Part shown: positions 37,390 through 46,722 of the stretch, piece after piece
Position numbering within the stretch: the stretch's first letter is position 1
How the letters are laid out: the number at the start of each line of letters is the position of its first letter
Position numbers and translations under genes: made by a program
The notes under the pieces: model-generated
Databases searched by the model: none
The model's input: only the letters and a program-made list of their open reading frames with translations
Told to the model about the DNA's origin: nothing
Assembly (NCBI RefSeq): GCF_002179965.1
Contig: NZ_NGUQ01000035.1
Span: 62,001-126,000, forward strand
Direction of reading: 5' to 3'
Source: Pandoraea sp. PE-S2T-3
GTDB lineage: Bacteria; Pseudomonadota; Gammaproteobacteria; Burkholderiales; Burkholderiaceae
Length of the DNA stretch: 64,000 bases

Positions 37390-39009
37390 ATGACCTCTGC
37401 CACCCCGCCCACCGGTTCCGCTTCCGCACCGCCGCCCCGCGCGCCGGCGCCGGGTGGTGCCAGCAGCGCCAGTGGCACCGGCTCGCGGCGCCCCATCCGC
37501 GCCGAAGCCTATCGCTACGCGCTGGGCCTCATCCCGGGACTCGAATTCTTCGAGAACGCGCTGCTGGTCTACTTTGCGGTCTACGTCTCGGGCGGCGTCG
37601 ACGCCTCGCCCAAAGAATTCGTCTGGATGACGACGGCCTACGGCATCGCCTCGGTGCTCGCCATCCTCAAACAACAATGGTTCGTCGAACGCATCGGCTA
37701 CCGGCGCTATCTCACCGCCTCACTGCTGCTCTACGCGTGCGGCGCGGTGCTCGCGGGAACCAGTGAAAGCGTCACGCAACTCGTGATCGCCCGGGCCTGC
37801 CAAGGCTTTTGCGCGGGCAGTTGGATGAGCTCTTGCCGGATCCTCGCGCAAGTCAGCGTGCCCCCTGAGCGTCGCGGCAAAACGGTACAGACGTTCGCCC
37901 TGCTGCTGTTCACGGGCTCGGCCGCCGCCCCGCTGATCGGCGGCATGCTGGTCTCGGCGTACACGTGGCGCACGCTGTTCCTGTGCACGGCGCCACCCGC
38001 CGTGCTGCTCGCCGCGCTGGCATGGTTCGCGATTCCGGATGTCGGCCGATTGCGTGATCGCGCCACCGGCGGCAGCTACCCCTTCGCACCGTTCATGGCG
38101 TTCGCGCTCGCGATGGGCGCGTTTCAGGTCGTGCTTCAGGAAATGCGTTACACGCTCTGGCTGCAAACGCCCTGGCTGCCGCTGCTGACGGTTGCCGGCG
38201 TGGGCGCGCTGGTGTGGTTCGGCTACCACCAGTGGCAACACCCGGCACCGTTCATCCGATTGCAGTCGCTGCGCCGACGCGAGTTTCAAGTCGGCCTGCT
38301 GCTCTACGCCGCCTATTACTATCTGGCGAACACGCAGAGCTATCTGATGCCGCGCCTGCTCGAACAAGGGCTCGGTTTCACGGTGGAGCGCACGGGGCAG
38401 TTGCTCGGCTATTCGGCGCTGCTGACGGTCATCCTGCTCATGGCCTATTTCCGCGTAGCGAAATTCATTACGCGCAAGAAGTACCTGATCGTGAGCGGCT
38501 TCGTGATGACGATCGCCACCAGCCTGTGGCTCGGCGCCATGCCACCGGATGCCGGACAAAATCAGCTCTACGGGGTGCTCGCGCTCAAAGCGGTATTCGG
38601 GATCTTCACGGTGCTGCCGGTCGCGAATCTCACGTTCCGTACGTTCGATCACGAAAGCTTCGTGCACGGCTACCGGCTGAAGAACATCCTGCGCCAGCTC
38701 TCGGGATCGTTTGCCGTGTCGACCATCGTGGCGTTCGAGCAGCATCGCGAAGCCCTGCATCGCACTCGCCTCACGGAAGTCGCCAACCCTTACAACCCGA
38801 TCTTCACGCAGACGCTCGACACGCTCGCCAATGCGCTCACGCACGCGGGAGTCGCGGTCTCGCAGGCGCACGGCGCGGCGCTCGCCCAGATTGCACAGAT
38901 GATCGAGCGGCAGGCCGCGTTTCTGTCGTTCATCGACGGCTTTCATTTCATTGCCATCGTGGCACTGTGCGGCGCGATATTTGCAGCGTTCCAGAAGCAG
39001 CTAAATTAG
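37390..39009 (+). CDS. MFS transporter, DHA2-like
   Basis: A 539-residue inner-membrane protein. A Pro/Ala-rich cytoplasmic tail (1-40) is followed by about 14 transmembrane helices. The segment RACQGFCAGSWMSSCRILAQVSVPPERRGKTVQTFALLLFTGSAAAPLIGG resembles motif C and the A-like loop of drug:proton antiporters. A large periplasmic loop lies near the C-terminus (about 445-510). Co-transcribed with the MerR gene, which suggests inducible export of a toxic compound. Substrate unknown. Confidence 0.87.
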   Translation: MTSATPPTGSASAPPPRAPAPGGASSASGTGSRRPIRAEAYRYALGLIPGLEFFENALLVYFAVYVSGGVDASPKEFVWMTTAYGIASVLAILKQQWFVERIGYRRYLTASLLLYACGAVLAGTSESVTQLVIARACQGFCAGSWMSSCRILAQVSVPPERRGKTVQTFALLLFTGSAAAPLIGGMLVSAYTWRTLFLCTAPPAVLLAALAWFAIPDVGRLRDRATGGSYPFAPFMAFALAMGAFQVVLQEMRYTLWLQTPWLPLLTVAGVGALVWFGYHQWQHPAPFIRLQSLRRREFQVGLLLYAAYYYLANTQSYLMPRLLEQGLGFTVERTGQLLGYSALLTVILLMAYFRVAKFITRKKYLIVSGFVMTIATSLWLGAMPPDAGQNQLYGVLALKAVFGIFTVLPVANLTFRTFDHESFVHGYRLKNILRQLSGSFAVSTIVAFEQHREALHRTRLTEVANPYNPIFTQTLDTLANALTHAGVAVSQAHGAALAQIAQMIERQAAFLSFIDGFHFIAIVALCGAIFAAFQKQLN

Positions 39010-39134
39010 AATCGTGACGTGCCCGCCGGAGGGCGCGCTCATGGACGCACACGGGTTCAGGCCTGTGTTTCAAGCCGGTTCTCGTGCGACCCCGCTTCCG
39101 GCGCCCCACTCTTGCTGTCGCTGCCCCGGCCGTC

Positions 39135-39977
39135 ATGCTCAAAGCCCTGCTGTCACGCCTCATGCCGTCGCGCACGCCAAGCCGTGCCATTGACGATGAC
39201 CTTTGGCGCGAAGTCGTCGATGCCCTGCCGTTTCTGGCCTCCCGCAGCGCCGCCGATCTCGACAAGCTGCGCGCACTGGCTGCCGATTTTCTCGGCGGCA
39301 AACACTTCTCCACCGCCCATGACCTGCCGCTCACGGAAGCCATGCAGGTGTCGGTGGCCGCGCAGGCCTGCCTGCCGATCCTCAATCTGCCGCCCGCGCT
39401 CTATCGCGGCTGGTCGGGCATCGTGCTCTATCCGGGCGAGTTTCTGATTCGCAAGACGGTGCAGGACGAAGACGGCGTCGTGCACGACGTGGCACAAGAG
39501 GCCAGCGGCGAAGCCTGGGATGGCGGCCCGGTCGTGCTTTCATGGCAGGACGTGCAAGCCAGCGACGTGCTGGCCTACAACGTGGTGATTCACGAGTTCG
39601 TCCACAAGATCGACATGGAGAACGGCGAAGCCGATGGCGTTCCCCCGCTGATCCGGCGCCTGCACGGAGATCTGACGGAACCGGTGTGGTGCGAGGTCTT
39701 CGACCCGGCTTACGAGGAGTTTTGCCACCACGTGTCGAATGTGCCGGACGCTCACTGGGACGCCTTCGCGTCGACCTCGCTGCTCGACCCTTACGCCACG
39801 GAGCACGAATCGGAGTTTTTCGCGGTCTGCGCCGAAGCGTTCTTCGTCGCCCCGGTGGCGTTCCGCACCGAATATCCAGCGCTGTACACGCTGTTTTCCC
39901 GGTATTTCCTGCAAGATCCGGCCGCGACACCGCCAACGGCCGGCGAGGCACCGCCGCCCGGCGCGCCAAGCCCATGA
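39135..39977 (+). CDS. mtfA: MtfA-type zinc peptidase
   Basis: A 280-residue cytoplasmic metallopeptidase. HEFVHKID (near 155) is the HExxH zinc motif, with the downstream EHESEFFAVCAEAFF segment supplying the third ligand (near 225). In E. coli MtfA binds the repressor Mlc and influences glucose uptake; here only the family role is certain. The ATG at 39135 was chosen by similarity; upstream codons are Arg/Pro-rich and do not match. The C-terminal tail is Pro/Ala-rich. Confidence 0.9.
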   Translation: MLKALLSRLMPSRTPSRAIDDDLWREVVDALPFLASRSAADLDKLRALAADFLGGKHFSTAHDLPLTEAMQVSVAAQACLPILNLPPALYRGWSGIVLYPGEFLIRKTVQDEDGVVHDVAQEASGEAWDGGPVVLSWQDVQASDVLAYNVVIHEFVHKIDMENGEADGVPPLIRRLHGDLTEPVWCEVFDPAYEEFCHHVSNVPDAHWDAFASTSLLDPYATEHESEFFAVCAEAFFVAPVAFRTEYPALYTLFSRYFLQDPAATPPTAGEAPPPGAPSP

Positions 39978-39982
39978 AATCG

Positions 39983-40012
39983 TTGCAGAATTCCGGATTT
40001 CCGTGGCATAAT
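39983..40012 (+). promoter_or_regulatory. Candidate promoter of rpmE2
   Basis: TTGCAG-N18-CATAAT about 130 bp before the L31 start codon, overlapping the end of the preceding gene by a few bases of 3' sequence. Position and hexamers only. Confidence 0.5.
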
Positions 40013-40143
40013 GCGCGTTTTGCTCACCCGGAAAGTGGTTGACGCCATTTCAGTCGCACAGGTTTGTATGTTCAAACGCGCGCGACGGCGTTAGCGGGGA
40101 ATCTCCCGCGCAGACTGGCTACCGACTTAACCTAAGGTCCATC

Positions 40144-40410
40144 ATGAAAGAAGGCATTCACCCGAATTACCGCGAAGTCGTGTTCAAGGACATGACGCCG
40201 GGCATCGACTTCCAATTCATCAGCCGCTCGACGATCCAGACGAAGGAAACCGTTGAGATCGACGGCAAGTCGTACCCGCTCGTGAAGCTGGATACGTCGT
40301 CGGCATCGCACAACTTCTACACCGGCGAAACGCGCATCATGGATGCCGAAGGCCGCGTCGACAAGTTCAAGAAGAAGTTCGGCACGCGCGCCGGCGGCAA
40401 GGTCGCCTAA
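40144..40410 (+). CDS. rpmE2: 50S ribosomal protein L31 type B
   Basis: An 88-residue L31. It begins [16 protein letters not shown] and contains SASHNFYTG. There is no cysteine at all, so it is the zinc-independent (C-minus, type B) form that often replaces zinc-bound L31 under zinc limitation. No second L31 is in this window to compare. It is a single-gene unit: own candidate promoter upstream and a strong terminator 100 bp downstream. Confidence 0.95.
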   Translation: MKEGIHPNYREVVFKDMTPGIDFQFISRSTIQTKETVEIDGKSYPLVKLDTSSASHNFYTGETRIMDAEGRVDKFKKKFGTRAGGKVA

Positions 40411-40513
40411 GTTTTACAGGCGACACGCCGCACAACGCAAAACTGGCCCACGGCATGTCCGGCGGGCTGGCAAATGGGGGAGAAATTCCCCGGCGTTGGA
40501 AAGCATCGGAAAG

Positions 40514-40537
40514 GGGCAGCTCAGGCTGCCCTTTTTT
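40514..40537 (+). terminator. Intrinsic terminator of rpmE2
   Basis: A 7-bp stem GGGCAGC / GCTGCCC with a 4-nt loop is followed by TTTTTTG. Located about 105 bp after the rpmE2 stop. Confidence 0.88.
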
Positions 40538-40680
40538 GTTGGGCGTGGCCTGCGCCATGCTGCGGGTTACTGTCATACTGTCGGCTTTTCTGGTTTCCCC
40601 GAATTTTCTCCTGAGCCATTTCTGGCTCGCGCCCTGTTTTTCCGCGATCCGGCCCCATGGCCGGTAACGTCGTCCGGCCT

Positions 40681-42411
40681 ATGAAACGAGTTCGCATCAC
40701 CGCCTCTGCCACCAGCGCGCTTCCTCGCTCGCTGCTCTTTGCCATTTGCGTCATCTATGTGCTGGCGGGGTTGTTTGGTCGCGATCCGTGGAAGAACGAA
40801 GACGCCGCCGGTTTCGGCATCATGTGGACGATGGCGCACGGCCAGTTGTCCGACTGGCTGCTGCCGAATATCGCCGGCAAGCCGATCTATGACGCGGGTC
40901 CGCTGGTCTCGTGGCTGGGCGCTCTCGCCATTCGCACTTTCTCGTGGCTCGACGCGCCGGACGCCGCGCGCATCGTCACCGGTCTGTGCTTCTACGCCAC
41001 CTGCACGTTCATCTGGTACGGCACCTATTTGCTGGGCCGCCGCCCGGAAGTGCAACCGTTCAAATATGCCTTCGGCGGCGAACCCGAACCGCGCGACTAC
41101 GGCCGAACCCTCGCCGATGGCGCGCTGCTGATTCTGCTCGCCTGCTTCGGTCTGGCCGAACGCGGTCACGAAACCACCGCCACGGTCGGGCAACTGACGC
41201 TCATCTCGATGGCGATCTACGGTCTGGTGCGCAGCCTCGACAAGCCGCGCCAGGGCGCTGTCTGGTTTGGCCTCGCCCTCGGCGGCATGGCGCTCGCGTC
41301 GTCGCCGCTGATGACGCTCTCGCTGTGGATTGCCGGTATCGCCGTGGGCGTGCTGTGCCGCGCCGTACCGCTGCGCATGTTGCTGATCGTGTCGACACCC
41401 GTCGCGCTCATCATCGCCTGCGCATGGCCGCTTGCCGCACTCAAGTTTGCCGATGGCGCGCGTAGCTGGCTGGGCGAATGGGCCGACATCGGTGTCGACG
41501 CCTTCAGTGGCCCGTCGATCAACTCGCTCAGCTACATCACCAAGAATCTGGCGCTGTTCGCGTGGCCGGCATGGCCGCTGGCAGCGTGGTCGCTGTACTC
41601 GTGGCGCGGCATGCGCCGTGCCCCGCACATCGCCATTCCGCTGGCGCTCGCGGTGCCGGTGCTGGTGTTGATCGTATTGCAAGCGCATCAGGGCAATCAG
41701 CTCTTCATGCTGGCCCTGCCCGCGCTCTCGATCATCGCCGCGTTCGGCCTGCCGTCGCTCAAGCGCGGCACGGTCAACGCCATCGACTGGTTCGCCGTGC
41801 TGTCGTTCACGGTGCTGGCCGGCTTCGTATGGATCGTGTGGCTGGCAGGTGTTTTCGGATTCCCTGCGCAGATCGCCCGCAACCTGCGACGTCTGGTGCC
41901 CGGCTTTGTGCCGGAGTTCAGCTGGGTGACGCTGATCAGTGCGCTCGCCGTAACCGGCGCGTGGGTCACGCTCGTCGCGTGGCGCGTGTCGCGCAGCCCG
42001 AAGGTCATGTGGCGCAGCGTGGTGCTCTCCTCGGGCGGCACGACGCTGATGTGGGTGCTGCTCATGACGCTCTGGCTGCCGGTGGTGAACTACGGCCGGA
42101 CGTATCGCGACGTGGCCGCACAGATTTCGGCGCACCTTCCGGCGGACTACACCTGCATTCGCACGGTGCGCGTGGGCGATGCGCAGCTCGCGTCGTTCGC
42201 TTACTTCGGCAAGATGCGTTTCGGCTCAAGCAACGACGATTGCGACGTGCTGTTGCGTCAGGACTCGCAGGACTATAGCGAACCGCTCTCGCTCGCCCCT
42301 TACGAATGGCGGCAGCTCTGGGAAGGCCGCCGTGCGGCCGACCGTGACGAACGCTTCCGTCTCTACGTGCTGCAAGAGCGTCCGTGGCGCCGTTCGGCTC
42401 GTCCGCGTTGA
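40681..42411 (+). CDS. ArnT/PMT-family glycosyltransferase
   Basis: A 576-residue inner-membrane protein with about 11-12 helices. The first periplasmic loop carries GRDPWKNEDAAGFGIMWTM and PIYDAGPLVSWLGA, matching the acidic lipid-carrier-binding loop of GT-C enzymes such as ArnT, which move a sugar from a polyprenyl carrier to lipid A or protein. A soluble periplasmic domain ends the protein. The donor and acceptor are unknown, and the arn operon is not here. The MATE gene follows after 17 bp. Confidence 0.85.
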   Translation: MKRVRITASATSALPRSLLFAICVIYVLAGLFGRDPWKNEDAAGFGIMWTMAHGQLSDWLLPNIAGKPIYDAGPLVSWLGALAIRTFSWLDAPDAARIVTGLCFYATCTFIWYGTYLLGRRPEVQPFKYAFGGEPEPRDYGRTLADGALLILLACFGLAERGHETTATVGQLTLISMAIYGLVRSLDKPRQGAVWFGLALGGMALASSPLMTLSLWIAGIAVGVLCRAVPLRMLLIVSTPVALIIACAWPLAALKFADGARSWLGEWADIGVDAFSGPSINSLSYITKNLALFAWPAWPLAAWSLYSWRGMRRAPHIAIPLALAVPVLVLIVLQAHQGNQLFMLALPALSIIAAFGLPSLKRGTVNAIDWFAVLSFTVLAGFVWIVWLAGVFGFPAQIARNLRRLVPGFVPEFSWVTLISALAVTGAWVTLVAWRVSRSPKVMWRSVVLSSGGTTLMWVLLMTLWLPVVNYGRTYRDVAAQISAHLPADYTCIRTVRVGDAQLASFAYFGKMRFGSSNDDCDVLLRQDSQDYSEPLSLAPYEWRQLWEGRRAADRDERFRLYVLQERPWRRSARPR

Positions 42412-42428
42412 CCTCTCCCTCGCTTCCC

Positions 42429-43796
42429 ATGTGGCATGACATCAAGCGCATCGCCGCGCTCGCGTGGCCGGTACTGATCGGCCAGCTCGCGGTCATCGCC
42501 TTCGGGGTGATGGACACGGCGATGGTCGGGCGCGCCTCGGCCTTCGATCTGGCCTCGCTCGCGCTCGGCGGCTCGATCTACATCACCGTCTACGTCGGCC
42601 TGATGGGCATTCTCGTCGCACTCTCCCCGATCGCCGCCCAACGCTTTGGTGCCGGTGAGCGACTGGAGATCGGCGAGGAAGTGCGTCAGGCGATCTGGCT
42701 CGCCCTCTTTCTGGCGATTCCGGGCTTCCTGCTGCTCACGCATCCGCAATTCATCCTGCGCCTGTCGGAAGCCAATCCTGCGTTGGAAGTCCGCGCAAGC
42801 GCTTATCTCCAGATTCTGGCGTTCGGCCTGCCCGCCGCGTTGCTGTTCCGTGTGTACTCGTCGCTGTCGACGGCCGTCGCGCAACCGCGCATCGTCATGG
42901 CGATTCAGGTCACGGGTCTTGCGCTAAAGGTGCCGCTCAATCTCGCACTGATTTATGGCGTCGAGCGCATCGGCATTCCGCCGCTGGGCAGCACGGGCTG
43001 CGCCATTGCGACGACAGCGATCAACTGGGTGTCCTGCGCGCTGGGGCTCACGTTGATGGTGCGGCACTCGAAGCTGCGCGAATTCGGCATCTTCTCGCAC
43101 TTCTGCTGGCCGCAATGGCACGCCATTCGCACGCTGCTGAAGCTCGGCGTGCCGATGGGATTGAGCTACCTGATCGAAGTCACGGCGTTCTCGTTCATGG
43201 CGATTTTCATCACGCGCTTGGGCGACACCACACTGGCCGGTCACCAGATCGCCGCCAACCTCGGCGCATTGACATACATGCTGCCGATGTCGATCGCCAT
43301 TGCCACCGCGACACTCACGGCGCAGGCCATTGGCGCGCGCAACTTCAACGCGGCTCACCTCGTCGGACGCCACGGCATCCTGTTCGCAGGCACGCTCAGC
43401 GCAGGGCTGGCGAGCCTCGTCTGGCTGACCCGCCCATGGATCGTGGAGGCCTACACGGCCGACCCGGCGGTCGCCGCCGTGGCCACACCGCTGCTGGCCT
43501 TCGTCGCGTTCTATCACCTGTTCGACGCACTGCAAGTGAGCGCCGTCTTCGTGCTGCGCGCATGGAAAGTGGCGATCATCCCGACCGTCATCTACGCGGT
43601 GTCGCTGTGGGGTGTTGGTTTGGGTGGCGGTTACGTGCTGGGCTTCGATAGCTGGGGGCTCTCCCCGGCATGGCTGCATGGCGCCACCGGCTTCTGGTTT
43701 GCCAACGGCGCGAGCCTCGCGGTCGCGGCGTGCGGCCTGCTGTGCTACCTGCGCTGGGTCGCCAGCGCGAAAGGTGGACGAGGTCTGGCGAGCTAA
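42429..43796 (+). CDS. MATE-family efflux transporter (NorM-like)
   Basis: A 455-residue protein of 12 transmembrane helices in two homologous halves. PVLIGQLAVIAFGVMDTAMVGR at the N-terminus and GLPMGLSYLIEVTAFSFMAIF-like sequence at the second half (about 230) are hallmarks. Such proteins export cationic drugs using Na+ or H+. The ATG at 42429 was preferred over a GTG at 42384, because the latter overlaps the previous gene's coding end and adds non-matching residues. Likely co-transcribed with the glycosyltransferase. Confidence 0.92.
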   Translation: MWHDIKRIAALAWPVLIGQLAVIAFGVMDTAMVGRASAFDLASLALGGSIYITVYVGLMGILVALSPIAAQRFGAGERLEIGEEVRQAIWLALFLAIPGFLLLTHPQFILRLSEANPALEVRASAYLQILAFGLPAALLFRVYSSLSTAVAQPRIVMAIQVTGLALKVPLNLALIYGVERIGIPPLGSTGCAIATTAINWVSCALGLTLMVRHSKLREFGIFSHFCWPQWHAIRTLLKLGVPMGLSYLIEVTAFSFMAIFITRLGDTTLAGHQIAANLGALTYMLPMSIAIATATLTAQAIGARNFNAAHLVGRHGILFAGTLSAGLASLVWLTRPWIVEAYTADPAVAAVATPLLAFVAFYHLFDALQVSAVFVLRAWKVAIIPTVIYAVSLWGVGLGGGYVLGFDSWGLSPAWLHGATGFWFANGASLAVAACGLLCYLRWVASAKGGRGLAS

Positions 43797-43833
43797 CGCG
43801 CAAGCCAGCCCCGCTCCTTTGCGCTGCTTCTCT

Positions 43834-43863
43834 CTGGTCCGCGCTGGTCCGCGCTGGTCTGCG
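43834..43863. repeat. Three 10-bp tandem repeats beside the lipoprotein stop codon
   Basis: CTGGTCCGCG occurs twice and CTGGTCTGCG once, head to tail, ending at the base next to the stop codon of the minus-strand lipoprotein and between two convergent genes. Confidence 0.85.
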
Positions 43864-44583
43864 TTAGTTGGCTCGAACGGCCAGATCCAGCGCACTGAAG
43901 AACCCGTCGTACACATCCTTCTCCAGCACGGTCTCAGTCCGCGCATCGCCATTGCTGTCCCATACGGTGCGATCGAATCGCACCCGCACCAGCGAACCCT
44001 GCTCGACGTGCTGAACCCGCTCACCCCGTTCCCCTAACTTGCCCTGTTTGCCCTGTTCGCCCTGCGTCGAGCGCACCGCGACGATCACCGCCATGCGCTC
44101 GTGATCCGGCTTGGCCGGCAGACCACCGATGCGCGACTTCAGAACGCCCCGCGCAATCTGACGCCATTTCGGCACCAGCACCGTGTTGCGCTCCGCCTCG
44201 ACGACACCCATCTCGGTATCGACCGACACCGGCGCGTAACCCTCCTTGGCGAGCGTTCTGGAGATCGCCTCGAGAATGCGCGCCTGCTGCGTTTCGGCGA
44301 GCACATGATCCCGCAGTTGCCGCAGCGTCTCGCGTTGCGCATCGGTCAGATCGACGCTGACCTGCCGCGAGCTATAACGCACCAGTTGCCCGCCGCTGCC
44401 CGTCTCCCGCTCGTTGGCCGGCGGGCTCGCGCAGGCGGAAATCCCGGCGAGCAACGAGAGACCTGCGATGGCAGTCCCCACACCGGCCAGCAGGCGACGG
44501 GCAGTACCGCTGACAGGACAGACTAAGGCAGGAAGGCAAGGCGATTTCACGACAGACGCGTGCGGCGGCGAGAGATGACTCAT
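43864..44583 (-). CDS. Putative lipoprotein with a collagen-like insert
   Basis: A 239-residue protein of unknown function. Residues 20-55 form a signal region ending in the lipobox LLAGISAC, so it should be lipid-anchored. The mature part has one globular domain with alternating strands (about 75-225). A short Gly-x-x insert (GEQGKQGKLGERGER, near 180) comes from a 9-bp tandem repeat in the DNA (44038-44064). The ATG at 44583 has no visible Shine-Dalgarno, which is odd. Resembles DUF4136-type lipoproteins only vaguely. Confidence 0.7.
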   Translation of the reverse strand: MSHLSPPHASVVKSPCLPALVCPVSGTARRLLAGVGTAIAGLSLLAGISACASPPANERETGSGGQLVRYSSRQVSVDLTDAQRETLRQLRDHVLAETQQARILEAISRTLAKEGYAPVSVDTEMGVVEAERNTVLVPKWRQIARGVLKSRIGGLPAKPDHERMAVIVAVRSTQGEQGKQGKLGERGERVQHVEQGSLVRVRFDRTVWDSNGDARTETVLEKDVYDGFFSALDLAVRAN

Positions 44584-44686
44584 GAGCTTAGGAGGACGAG
44601 AGAGCGCACCTATAATAGGAACCCGCGATGCCCGCCACAAACGACTTATTCTTGCTAACGCATTAGCCGTTCTACAAGGTTCCGCC

Positions 44687-45616
44687 ATGCGCCCCCTGCG
44701 CCCCTCGCGCCGACTGCCACCCCTGAACGCTCTGCGAAGTTTCGAAGCCGCCGGCCGGCTGAACAGCCTGACGCTTGCCGCCGAAGCGCTGAACGTCACC
44801 CAGAGCGCCGTTGCCCAGCAAATTCGCGTGCTCGAATCCTTTTTCGGACAAAAACTGTTCGAACGCGATGGCCGCACCGTGCGCCTCACGGTGCGCGGCC
44901 GTCACTACTGGACGGACGTATCGGCCTGCCTGGGCCGGCTCGCCGAAGCCACCGAGCAGATGCTGGATGACACCCACCACCTGCCGATTCGCGTGAACGC
45001 CTCGACGTCGTTCACTCACGCGTGGCTGCTGCCGCATCTGGCCCACTTTCGCAGCCATCATCCCGATATCGAAGTGGAAATCGTCACGACGCCGGATCAA
45101 CACATCGGGCAGCTCGACGAAACGAGCGATGTCGTGATTCGCCGCTACACCCCGGAACTGCGTCGACAAGGCTTCATCTCGAAACCCTGGCTGCGCAGCG
45201 AGGCCGTGGCAGTCTGCGCACCGGATCTCCCGTCGCTTGACGCGCTGCACACCCCCGCCGATCTGCTTCATGCGCCGCTGCTGCACTACGCGGGTCTGCC
45301 GCAAGGCTGGCAATACTGGTTCCACTGCGCGCAAGTCAGCGTGGGCGAAACGCTACGCGGGCCGATCTTCGACGAGTTTCTGCTGGCGCTGCGCGCGGCG
45401 GCGAGCGGACACGGTATCTGTCTCGCCCCGCGCGCCGTGATTCAGGACGATCTGGATCGCGGCAAGCTGGTCGCCCTCTTCGACGACACCGTCCGTCTCG
45501 AAGGCCCGCCCTATCACTGCCTGTATCGGGCCGACGACGACCCGCGTCTGGCCACCTTCATCGATTGGCTAGTCAGCCGGGCGCCCGATACGCATCGGCC
45601 AGTGATCGCCGGGTGA
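44687..45616 (+). CDS. LysR-family regulator, GcvA-like
   Basis: A 309-residue regulator. The N-terminal helix-turn-helix (about 10-70: LNALRSFEAAGRLNSLTLAAEALNVTQSAVAQQI) and the effector domain (about 95-300) match the GcvA/AmpR branch. A TATAAT at 44611-44616 lies 70 bp before the start. The ATG at 44687 is the first that fits the family. It is divergent from the lipoprotein gene and upstream of an SDR gene on the same strand; either could be its target. Confidence 0.9.
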   Translation: MRPLRPSRRLPPLNALRSFEAAGRLNSLTLAAEALNVTQSAVAQQIRVLESFFGQKLFERDGRTVRLTVRGRHYWTDVSACLGRLAEATEQMLDDTHHLPIRVNASTSFTHAWLLPHLAHFRSHHPDIEVEIVTTPDQHIGQLDETSDVVIRRYTPELRRQGFISKPWLRSEAVAVCAPDLPSLDALHTPADLLHAPLLHYAGLPQGWQYWFHCAQVSVGETLRGPIFDEFLLALRAAASGHGICLAPRAVIQDDLDRGKLVALFDDTVRLEGPPYHCLYRADDDPRLATFIDWLVSRAPDTHRPVIAG

Positions 45617-45745
45617 TATCTGCGGGGGCATCGGGCCATCCGAGGCTGCCCGGCAGTCGGCGCACTTCAGGCATACACTCATTCGTTCTGCCACCTTTGA
45701 GAACGCCGGCCGACCTCGCAGGCTCGCCTCGGCGCCCGCTTCCAA

Positions 45746-46465
45746 ATGCATCAACAAACGTTTCTCGTCACCGGCGCCACACGCGGCATCGGCTTCGCGA
45801 TCAGCGCCCTGCTCGCAGAACAAGGCCACCGCGTCGTGGGCATCGCGCGCCATACGGCCGATGTCAATTTTCCCGGCACGCTCGTCGAATGCGATCTCGC
45901 CGATGTCGACCAGACAGGCAATGCGTTACGCAGTATCGGCGAGCGCTTCGAGATCACCGGCATCGTGAACAACGCCGGCATCGCGTCGCCGCAACCGCTC
46001 GAACAACTGGACTTCGCCACGCTGCAACAGGTCTTCGATCTGAACGTGCGTGCAGCGATTCAGGTGACGCAACACTTCGTCGGCGCCATGAAGACGCGCC
46101 GTTACGGGCGCATCGTCAACATCACCAGCCGGGCCATCTACGGTGGACTGGATCGCACCGCGTACGCCGCAGCAAAAAGCGCGTTAGTGGGTTGCACGCG
46201 CACGTGGGCACTCGAACTCGCGGAATACGGCATCACCAGCAACGCCGTCGCGCCGGGCCCCGTGGAAACCGAGTTGTTCCGCAAATCGCGCCCCGTCGGC
46301 AGCGACGCCGAGCGCAGGATTCTCGCCACGATCCCCATGCGCCGCCTCGGCGACCCGGCAGAAATTGCTTCGGCCGCCGTCTTCTTTCTGTCGGAATCGG
46401 CCAGCTTCGTCACCGGGCAGGTGTTGGGTGTCGATGGCGGCGGCAGTCTTGGCGGACGCTCCTGA
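45746..46465 (+). CDS. Short-chain dehydrogenase, FabG-like
   Basis: A 239-residue SDR: TGATRGIG (near 8), NNAG (near 76), Ser in VNITSRAIYGG, YAAAK (near 142) and the C-terminal GQVLGVDGGGSLGG. It could reduce 3-oxoacyl or sugar-derived substrates; with gudD following, an aldose or sugar-acid step is conceivable but not shown. It lies 130 bp behind the LysR gene. Confidence 0.85.
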   Translation: MHQQTFLVTGATRGIGFAISALLAEQGHRVVGIARHTADVNFPGTLVECDLADVDQTGNALRSIGERFEITGIVNNAGIASPQPLEQLDFATLQQVFDLNVRAAIQVTQHFVGAMKTRRYGRIVNITSRAIYGGLDRTAYAAAKSALVGCTRTWALELAEYGITSNAVAPGPVETELFRKSRPVGSDAERRILATIPMRRLGDPAEIASAAVFFLSESASFVTGQVLGVDGGGSLGGRS

Positions 46466-46652
46466 CGCATCGTTGTACGACAACTATTTCATCAAGAACA
46501 TGGCGGATCGGTGCGAGATTCGGCAGGCGCGTCCGGGTGGGTGATGCCATCCCTTCCCTCTCGGCTGAACACCTGACTGAGTTCTATCGCCGGTAATTTC
46601 ATTCGTAAAAGGGTATACCCGGAAAGGCATCGGAAAGAAGTTTCCCTAGAAT

Positions 46653-46672
46653 GTTGTCTGACGACATACAAC
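46653..46672. promoter_or_regulatory. Palindromic operator upstream of gudD
   Basis: GTTGTCTGACGACATACAAC is an imperfect 20-bp palindrome (16 of 20 positions symmetric, with GTTGT/ACAAC ends). It is centred about 60 bp before the gudD start. The form suits a GntR/FadR-type or similar dimeric regulator. No such regulator is in the window. Confidence 0.55.
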
Positions 46673-46722
46673 AAGCCTGTATGTACCCACTCACGCTTTC
46701 GTCAGACAAGACCTCACCCGCC

